Assembly (NCBI GenBank): GCA_027382625.1
Contig: JAJKFJ010021446.1
Coordinates: 62,001-126,000 of the forward strand
Length of the DNA: 64,000 bases
Reading direction: 5' to 3'
From: Tetmemena sp. SeJ-2015
Taxonomy: Eukaryota; Ciliophora; Spirotrichea; Sporadotrichida; Oxytrichidae
Shown: positions 56,706-64,000 of the stretch, piece by piece
Layout of the letters: each line of letters begins with the position of its first letter
How positions within the stretch are numbered: the first letter of the stretch is position 1
Made by a program: the position numbers and the translations under genes
Notes under the pieces: generated by a model
Seen by the model: the letters and a program-made list of their open reading frames with translations, nothing else
Database searches by the model: none
Told to the model about the DNA's origin: nothing

Positions 56706-59386
56706 TTTCTACAGACTTCAATGGTTCAAAGCGATCAGGTTTCCAAATGTTGTCTTTCCAAAATTAGTTGAGGAATTTTGAGGTTTTAATATTGTCTTCT
56801 TTGAACTACTTGAGTACTTTTTCTGTAAAGAAATTCTCAGTATTGCATTCCTTTTCATAGTTTCTATGCTTAATTAACTAAGCAACGCTACAATATATGT
56901 CAAGTTTTCAAATTTATATTACTTTAAAGAGGCATCAAATTCCTAGTTGGCGTCAAGTATTTTGTTATAGAATAATCTATCCTCTTCGATATCTTCTAAG
57001 AACTTGAGCGCATGAATCATTGTCTCGTTTGACTTTGTGATTTTCCTCATTCTAAAACAATCAAATTCATATTGATCATAAATAAAAGTGAAGAGGATTT
57101 GTATTATAAGTTTAGAGTATTTATATGGGTGAGAAGAGCACAACTTATTTTAACTCTTTCATTCGATGAATGCGAGAATTTAAAATTGCAGCTCAAAGTT
57201 GAAAGGTTACAAATTTAAAAGACTAAAATATGACTTCTTATTCAAGATAACTAGAAATTTAATTTTAATTTCTAATTAATTAATATAAATACTATGCTTA
57301 CTTCTTTATTTGTTGTAGTTTTCTCTCAGTTTCTTTAGGATCACCCTCCTTGTGACACTACTGGACTATCTGTAGCATAGCATTTCTATTGTTGTATAAT
57401 CTTCGCTTGTTCAACTCTTCTAACATTTTCCTATCCCTACTAAGCTTATCAAATGAGGCTCTGTTGTTTCTGAGTGTTGGAAGTCTGGATGTGAGAAAGA
57501 AATTCTCAATGTCATCATTACCCTATTCATCTTTTTGATTTTACTCATCCTAAAAAACTTAAGTTGAAGAGCTGAGTATAGAACGCTAGAATTTGTTAGA
57601 ATTGTAAGTCTAAGATCTTTGATGATTAGCGATTGCTCTATTTCTCGAAATTACAGACTTATTTGTAAAGATGGAAGCTTGGTGTTAAGAGTCTATTTAA
57701 GTAGAAGGTTAGTTGAGACTTATGCAATCCTGACGAGCTGATAATTTTGCCTTTAAAATACTCATCGAGAACTTCTGCTTAAAATCCTACTTAATCTCTT
57801 TCATTTAAGTGCTCTTAGTCTAAACTTTCTCTTTAGCATTCACTATTTATAAGTGTTAATCTTTCTTATCTTAGACTGTCTTCCTTGGGTCGTCTAGTAA
57901 TTCTCCAAGCATTAACTTTAAACAAAAAAATTAGGTACATCTTAAAACTTTAATTACACTCCTTCTTTTAATTCCTGCTCTTGAATGTTGCCTGCAATCT
58001 AAGATGAGCTATCCTCATTTAAATTCCTTATTCCTCCAATTTCATTAGAATACTTATCGGTCTAACTTCCATCTCCCAATTCAAAAGAAGTAGATCTCTA
58101 ATTGAACAAACTGCTTTCTTAATTATTTAACGTTTTTCTCTTTAATTTTTCTAACATTCGTTATCGCATGCTTATATCCTTAGCTTCTTCCTTTGAAAAT
58201 ATGCCAATAGAAACTACAATATACCATTAAAATATACCAGGCAATGATCTCTACAGCAGCTAATTTTTAATTCTGACTTGTCTTTACTCTGCTGGACTCA
58301 TTTCTGCCAAGGACTCAGTTAAAGGTTTAGATAGTTTCTTCTTTTTATTTTTAGAAGTTTGATTTTCCTTGCTGATAGACTATCGAAGAGCTTCTCTCTC
58401 CTCCTCTTCTCCTCTCATCTTGTGTCGATTGAGCTCTCTTTCTCCAATTTTAGTGAAGTCATTGATGAATCTATTGTAGAGAACATTTGCCTTTAACTCT
58501 CTCCTGTGTTTATCAAGTTCTTACTTTACTTGTCTCTACTTAACTTGAAAGTCATAGTCGAGGAGTGGAGTATTCTTAGCATTTAAATCGCCAGTATTTT
58601 GGTTCTTATTTGAGGATAGGGGGAGGGACGGAAGTGCACACCACCTAAATATAAATAAAATGTCAAGAAAAGTGCCCATGCAGTGTCAAAATCAACTAAA
58701 AATGCCAAAAATTAAGTGATTTGGCATGTAAAATTTCCAAGTGGATCATTATTACGAATTTCAGATTTTTATGATAAGTTCTAATTAATTATTTATTGAA
58801 TTTAATATTTATGAAGATAATTTTTGATTATATTTTATTCCCCTTATGAAATTTTGAAAGCTAAAATTTCGTTATTTTTTGGCATTTTTAGACCACCTAT
58901 ACTGACTTTTTTCATAAATTTTATTTAAAAAAAGTGGAAGTTTGCATTTCCGTATCTCCTCCCTCTACTCGGATAATTTTAACTTGGAGTTCCTGAGTTG
59001 AATGTCATCAATATCTTTCATAATCAGGTTCATGCTCTGGTGAAATTTTTAGTCTGCTATCCTAATTAGAGGAAGTGGAGTTGTAATTCCTAGCTGCAGA
59101 TTAAACTGGAGAAGCAGAGTTCTTAGGTGATTGCTAAACATTTTGAGCATAGAGTTCTCTGATTTGCTTTGTAAGCTTGAGCAGGTTTGGATCGAACTCT
59201 AGATGGTTGATATCTCTATACTTCAGTAAATTGCAAACGAATTCGGGATCCTGTTCTTCTCTTCAAGATGAAAGCCGCAGCTGCCGCCTCTGACTAAGTC
59301 CCAAATTTTGGAGTAGCTAAGAAGTATTTAAGCAATTTTCTCCATCCGCTTTCTTAATTATCTACTGCTTATTTATAATAAAACAT
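56671..59386 (-). CDS. unrecognised charged, partly coiled-coil protein
   Basis: On the minus strand from the CAT at 59384-59386 the protein reads MFYYKQAVDNQESGWRKLLK, FGTQSEAAAAAFILK, DPEFVCNLLKYRDINHLEFD and PNLLKLTKQIRELYAQN. It then has a Ser/Asn/Gln-rich linker and, across IES 58636-58941 (pointer ACTTCC on the coding strand, 306 bp), CKLPSLPLSSNKNQNTGD. It continues VKQELDKHRRELKANVLYNR, FINDFTKIGERELNRHKMRG and EEEEREALRQSISKENQTSK, a helical charged region, and finishes KDNIWKPDRFEPLKSVEISF before TGA at 56671-56673. Small IESs with pointers GAT (near 59000) and AG (near 59260) are also needed; another is likely near 58225-58260. No family is recognised. The gene is convergent with the preceding one. 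Confidence 0.6.
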
Positions 59387-59773
59387 ATTATAATTTTGTA
59401 ATATGCTTTCTCTCAAAATTAGTTTAAGCAGGACTTGGTTCTAATCATGAAGTTTGATATCTGCTGCGAGTATGACGGTGATATTAGCTTGCTTATTAAT
59501 TTAGACCAGATCCATTTATTTTAATTTAACAATTTATTTTTAGCTGTGCAAAGTATAAAGAGATAAATTAATTTACCAATTTAAAAAGATAATTTATTAT
59601 AAACAAACAGTGATTGAATTTGCTTGGTAAAACTTTTGCAGTTAAAGAAATCCATTAAATTTTGGTACAAAACTTATTAAATCACTAATCTTTCTTATGA
59701 TGAAAGAAACTGAAGAATGTAAAGAAATTAAAAATATTATCTTTATGAACATAAGGATAAAGTTATCTTCAAC
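59387..59773. other. AT-rich intergenic DNA
   Basis: The part adjoining the minus gene (59387-59500) is open upstream of its first Met and could be extra N-terminal coding. The remainder shows nothing. Confidence 0.4.
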
Positions 59774-62700
59774 TCAATTGATTCCCTTCTTTTGTAAATA
59801 CTACTCCCAGTATTCTAAGTCATCTTAAGTCAACTCCTCCTCTTCTTATCCAGTAGTATAGTCTCCTGTAAACTCTCTCTCTAGTTATTCAATAAGTTCA
59901 TCTGTTAATTCTCCTAAATCTTCATAGCCCATCAGCTTTCCTATCTTGTTCAGGCTATCTTTATTATCTTCTAGTACTTAATTATAATCACATCAATTTC
60001 TTAACTTTATAGACTTAAGACACTCCTTTTTCGAGTAACTGAAGTGTAAGTTCAGCCATGTCTTCCATTTATTCCACAACTCTTCGTTTTTCGGACTCTG
60101 AGAGATCATCAGTTGCCTCCATTCCCATCATCATTTCGATGTATGTCTGTTTAATATATTTTGAAATAATTTCATATAGATAGTTTATACTCATTCTTTT
60201 TTAACTATGCAAGTTATCTATCTCCTCCATCAATAGCATCAAGATACTCATCTCCTATTTATTATAGCTATATTATCTTGCTAGCATCAATCTAGTCCTC
60301 TAAGCCAAGTTGTTAGACTAGTTCTTTCAAAGTTTCAACATACTCTGCATCATCCGTGTTTCCTTGTTGATCAAAGTCTGCATGATAAGGCTGCTCGCCA
60401 CCATTTTTATATTAAGAATCTTGATTAGAGTTCTGACTGGGTCTTTCACTCTGAGTTTCCTTTTGTAGTTATGACTTCTCTTCCATTCTTTGCTGCATGA
60501 AAGTTTATTCTTTGTCAGTTTGATCTTTCTTGAGCTTTTCAAGTCTCTCTCGCTCAGCATGCTTGACCTGCCCCATAGAATTCTCATCTACTTAATCCTT
60601 CACTCTGTCCAAGTCTCCTCTAGCTTCCATTAGTAAAGTTGCATGCAGCTATTTGGCCGAGGGACTGTTTGAATAAAAACTTTATGGAGGGTCGAAATGA
60701 AGGGCCAGGTATCTGCTCAGATAAATGGTTTCCCAGTCTAGTGCTCTTTCAAAGTCAAATTGGCTGAGAGCGTCCGCATACCTTGATAGAAAAAATATAA
60801 GAATCTAACTTATTTCTTTCTAGTCTCTTTCACTCAGAACTCCTCTGCTAGCTTAAAATATTGATAATTTATCTTCGATATCTTGATCATCTTCTTCTTC
60901 ATCTGAATCTTCTAAGAATTGTTCTGGAGATACAGATACTTCCTACTATTCATCTCTATGCAGCCTCATTAGTGCTTCATATCTATCTTGAGTAGCACTA
61001 TCAACAATGTTCTGCCTCGATTCAGCTGGCTCACTTTTACTTTTCCCTTTCTGCGATTCTTTTCCTTTAGGCTGCTCATTTTTGGATTTATCTTATCCCT
61101 TAGACTTCTTTTCCTGCTTTTATTGATTATTGCTTTTCTTGGTCTGCTCATTTTACTTTTTCTAAGTAGATTACTACTTATTGATCTTGCTCTTTTGTTC
61201 CCTTCCTCCTCTTGTTCTTGTTGAATAATTTTAGCATGAGTTTAGCTCATAGATTCTACTACTTCTTCAGCCATAGCTCTTACTTCTTTCTGAGCTCGAG
61301 AGTTCAGCTTTTCTTCGTCAGATAGTCCCACTATTAAGATTTCTATTACGAGGTCCACAGCTTGCTTTCTCAATTCCTTATACTCTAGTTTGTCTTTTCT
61401 CCGGAGAGCCTCTATCATGTCTTGCTCCAACCTTACAAACTCCCTGAGGATGTTCTTATTTATTTCTATCCCCATAGATCCTAAGTATGTCGATAATACT
61501 TCAGTAATCTGATGAGTATAGGCAGGATTTTACCCACCTTACTGATTATTCTCCACACCTTAAGCTTACTAAGGTCTTGCTACTTGCTCTTAATGCTGAT
61601 TATTTGGTTGCTATGCTTATTAGTGGTTTAAAGTTTACCCCTTGTTTTAAAACATCTGCTCTTTCGCTTTAGCCTCGTGGCTCTTTTGATTGGATTGTTT
61701 GGAATCTTGTGCCTTCTGTTGCTTTGATTGTTGGTTCTTTTGCTTCTGCTACTACTTTTGTTGTTACTACTCCTTCTGCTGCTGTTAGTAGAACTACTTT
61801 AACTTTTCTTCCTCTTCCTTAATTCGTTGACGGTGGGCGGCTTCTGCCTCTTGCTACCGCTTAAGTGCATCCTCGTTTTCTTTCTGAATATCAGCAGTTA
61901 TGAACACTTTCTCAATCATCATCACAGGCCGTGCTCGCAAACTCTACTACGCCAAGTAGAACTAAGCAGTAAAAAGCTGTTGATACCAATGTGATTTCAA
62001 GAAGAATTTAAATTCATCAAAGATTAAAATTTATTACACTATCTCTTTTGCAGTTTCAGTTCCTGTTGCTTCTTTGAGCACTTGGCACGCCCTGATTTCC
62101 GTACGCTCCTCCTTAAATAAGTATGAAAAAATTGTACTTAGTAGTATTAGTACTGCGGTTGTTAGAAGCCCTGGTTTGAAGCCTTGCTCGATGCCTAAAT
62201 ATTTTAGCCTCTGGACTCTTAGTAAGAGGACTGGCTATAATCATCATCTTCGTCAGAACCTTAATCGTCTTGGTCAGTGCCTGAGCTCTAGGAATCTTCA
62301 TCTGAACCACTGATTAAATAAAAATCAAATTATAATTCACTGTAATCATCATCCCCTTGAGTCTTTGACTTCTTTTCCTCATCCTCTTCTTCTGAATACT
62401 GCGAATCAGAAATATCGTCGTGTCCTCTTGATTAAGAAGCATTTTCTCTTTGGTTTGGAGCCTCATTGTATCTTGGATTAACTGCTAGAGGGTAGTCGTA
62501 CTATCCTGGAGCATTGCTATTCTGATATGGCTGATATCCTCCTTGAGATTATAATAAGCAGAAAGAATTAATGAGGTGGCTAGAAGCGAGTTGCAGGAGG
62601 ATAGTTGTAGATGTTAGACTGGGAGGGCTGTTCTTGTCCACCGTAAGGCGATTAACCTTTAAGGTTCTGTAACTCAGTTGGAGGTGTGTAGTTACTGAGG

Positions 62701-64000
62701 TCGGAATCGTTTTCCTCTTCTATAGGGTAGTTTCTGTTTACAAAATTATATGATTCTGCCCTAGCCTCTATTAGAGTTCTTGAGTCTTTCTTATTGCTGA
62801 CTGGTGTCTACTTCCTTCTGATCTGAGCCAATAGGGTTCTAAAGAGTGTAAGTGTAGGAGTTAGATTCGGCCAGTCTTTTGAGGTCTCTATCTCTATGGC
62901 TGGTTGGCTTCTCAGTCATTTGATAAGTGCCTACCCAATTGCCAGCATCATCCTATCTTTATCCTCTGTTACTCGGTTGCTAATTGATTCTACTCTCTCT
63001 GTCATTTCTTCCATAAGGTTAGGCTGGATAGTTAGAGAGGTAACTCTAATTCGGCTACTGATTCACCATGAAGGGATTCGCTCAAATATAAGTAATAAAA
63101 ATCGCTCTCGTTCCTTGAGGATAGTAAGTGGACATATCTCCCATCCTTTGAGTAATGTTTTGAGGATTGAAGGCTCCTGTTCCGCTCATAGAAGATGAGT
63201 TTAGAACTTCTCCCGTTGAAGATTGAGGATACGCTTGAACGTTGTAAAAAGTTTACTTAAAATACTGCAATTAATGAGATTGTTCTGATAAGGAGGATAG
63301 CCTCCTTGATTCTAGTTCTATGGTCCTTAGTTTGCATTTAAAAATTAGCTACACATGATATATTGCAAAAGGATGTCTGGAATATCTGCTTTAGTCTGCA
63401 GGATTTTCACTTGGTCTGTGGTATCTTGACTAATCAAAGCCATCTGATCTGAATAGAACTTAGTCCTCAACCGCACTGCTGTCGTTCTAGCCAGGGTAAT
63501 AAGAGTTTCCATTTAAGAAAGACGGCAACATATATTTTTCAATGAAGATATTGAATTAATTGCCTCTCTCTCCATTTCCAAATCTAGTCTAGTTTTAGGT
63601 TTTGATCATAGATGGCTCGGTTGTGCCAATATTTTGCTAGCCCCCTGTGTTTCCAAATCCTAGAGTTTATCTATCAGGAGAAGAGTCAGTGTAATTAGAC
63701 TTGATAGGGCTACTTATCAATCCATGCGTTATCTCTCCCTTCTCAAAGCCACTGTTAGTCTACTCTAAGTTATTGTAATTGTTCCTTCCTGGAGCTCTAG
63801 CTTATTATGGACCACTCTTTAAATTATGCATAAGTAATCTTGGGGTAGTCATAATAAGTTGAGGGCCTTGATGGGTGAGGGGCTCCATAGAAATTCTAAC
63901 CTGTGCTTCTGTTGTTAGACATATTAAGATTTTCAATGCTTGATGGCCACTATCCTTAGGTGTTTCTCATTGAGAACTAGTCGGTCTGGTGCTCTGAAGG
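59774..64000 (-). CDS. giant Gln-rich, Lys/Glu-rich protein, 5' end outside the window
   Basis: Minus-strand coding fills the right end, ending at TGA 59774-59776 after KLMGYEDLGELTDELIEQLE and an acidic C-terminus (DDLEYWEQYLQKKGIN). The centre (about 61240-61560) looks like a folded helical domain: AYTHQITEVLSTYLGSMGIE, INKNILREFVRLEQDMIEAL, RRKDKLEYKELRKQAVDLVI and GLSDEEKLNSRAQKEVRAMA. Around it are long Gln-rich stretches coded by a mix of CAA, CAG, TAA and TAG (61570-61870) and basic Lys/Ser/Arg-rich stretches. The part right of 62000 is Asn/Gly/Tyr/Gln-rich with frame changes that imply several IESs I did not resolve. No family is recognised. It may comprise more than one gene. Confidence 0.45.

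Noticed and set aside
1..64000. Short standard-code open reading frames on both strands (for example 24501-24746 minus, 7182-7373 minus, 61242-61475 minus)
   Set aside because: They are pieces or shadows of longer genes read with TAA/TAG as Gln, cut at those codons or lying on the opposite strand. None was annotated as an independent gene.

Overview
This window reads as germline (micronuclear) DNA of a spirotrich ciliate of the Oxytricha/Stylonychia kind. Two things in the sequence say so. First, TAA and TAG are read through as glutamine inside every recognisable protein, and only TGA ends genes. Second, the genes are cut up by short AT-rich inserts flanked by direct repeats of 2-10 bp (pointers). 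Removing the insert plus one repeat copy restores the reading frame and the expected family motif. Such inserts are internal eliminated sequences (IESs) between macronuclear-destined segments (MDSs). Ordinary GT-AG introns of about 30-76 bp are also present. After removal of the inferred IESs and introns, most fully solved genes come out as a whole number of codons. The genus is inferred; nothing here fixes the species.

Layout. 1-6.5 kb: three tandem YHYH-domain secreted-protein genes, the first broken and cut by the window edge. 6.6-8.9 kb: RSM22-type mitochondrial methyltransferase on the minus strand. 9.8-10.6 kb: C2H2 zinc-finger gene. 10.6-17.2 kb: AT-rich DNA without a recognisable gene. 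17.2-25.6 kb: three tandem MFSD1-like transporter genes. 25.9-42.5 kb: a BRCT-like protein, an unknown protein, a casein kinase 1 and three Q/N-rich proteins, one very large with TPR-like stretches. 43.0-50.5 kb: a FAHD1 gene split into two parts 6.7 kb apart, with at least four other genes or gene parts in the gap. One of these, an EF-hand protein, seems to have its last segment inverted. 50.6-64 kb: a coiled-coil protein, a long unknown protein, and two minus-strand genes rich in charged residues and Gln, the last running off the right edge.

The genes do not form a pathway. What links them is germline organisation: each must lose its IESs, and in the FAHD1 block also be disentangled or inverted, before it can be expressed from the somatic genome. 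The paralogous sets (YHYH, MFSD1-like) allow IES positions to be compared within one window.

Limits: pointers of 2-3 bp are often ambiguous by a few bases. Start codons may lie in MDSs I did not recognise. Gene limits in the low-complexity Q/N-rich regions (33-42 kb, 50.6-53.6 kb, 59.8-64 kb) are approximate.
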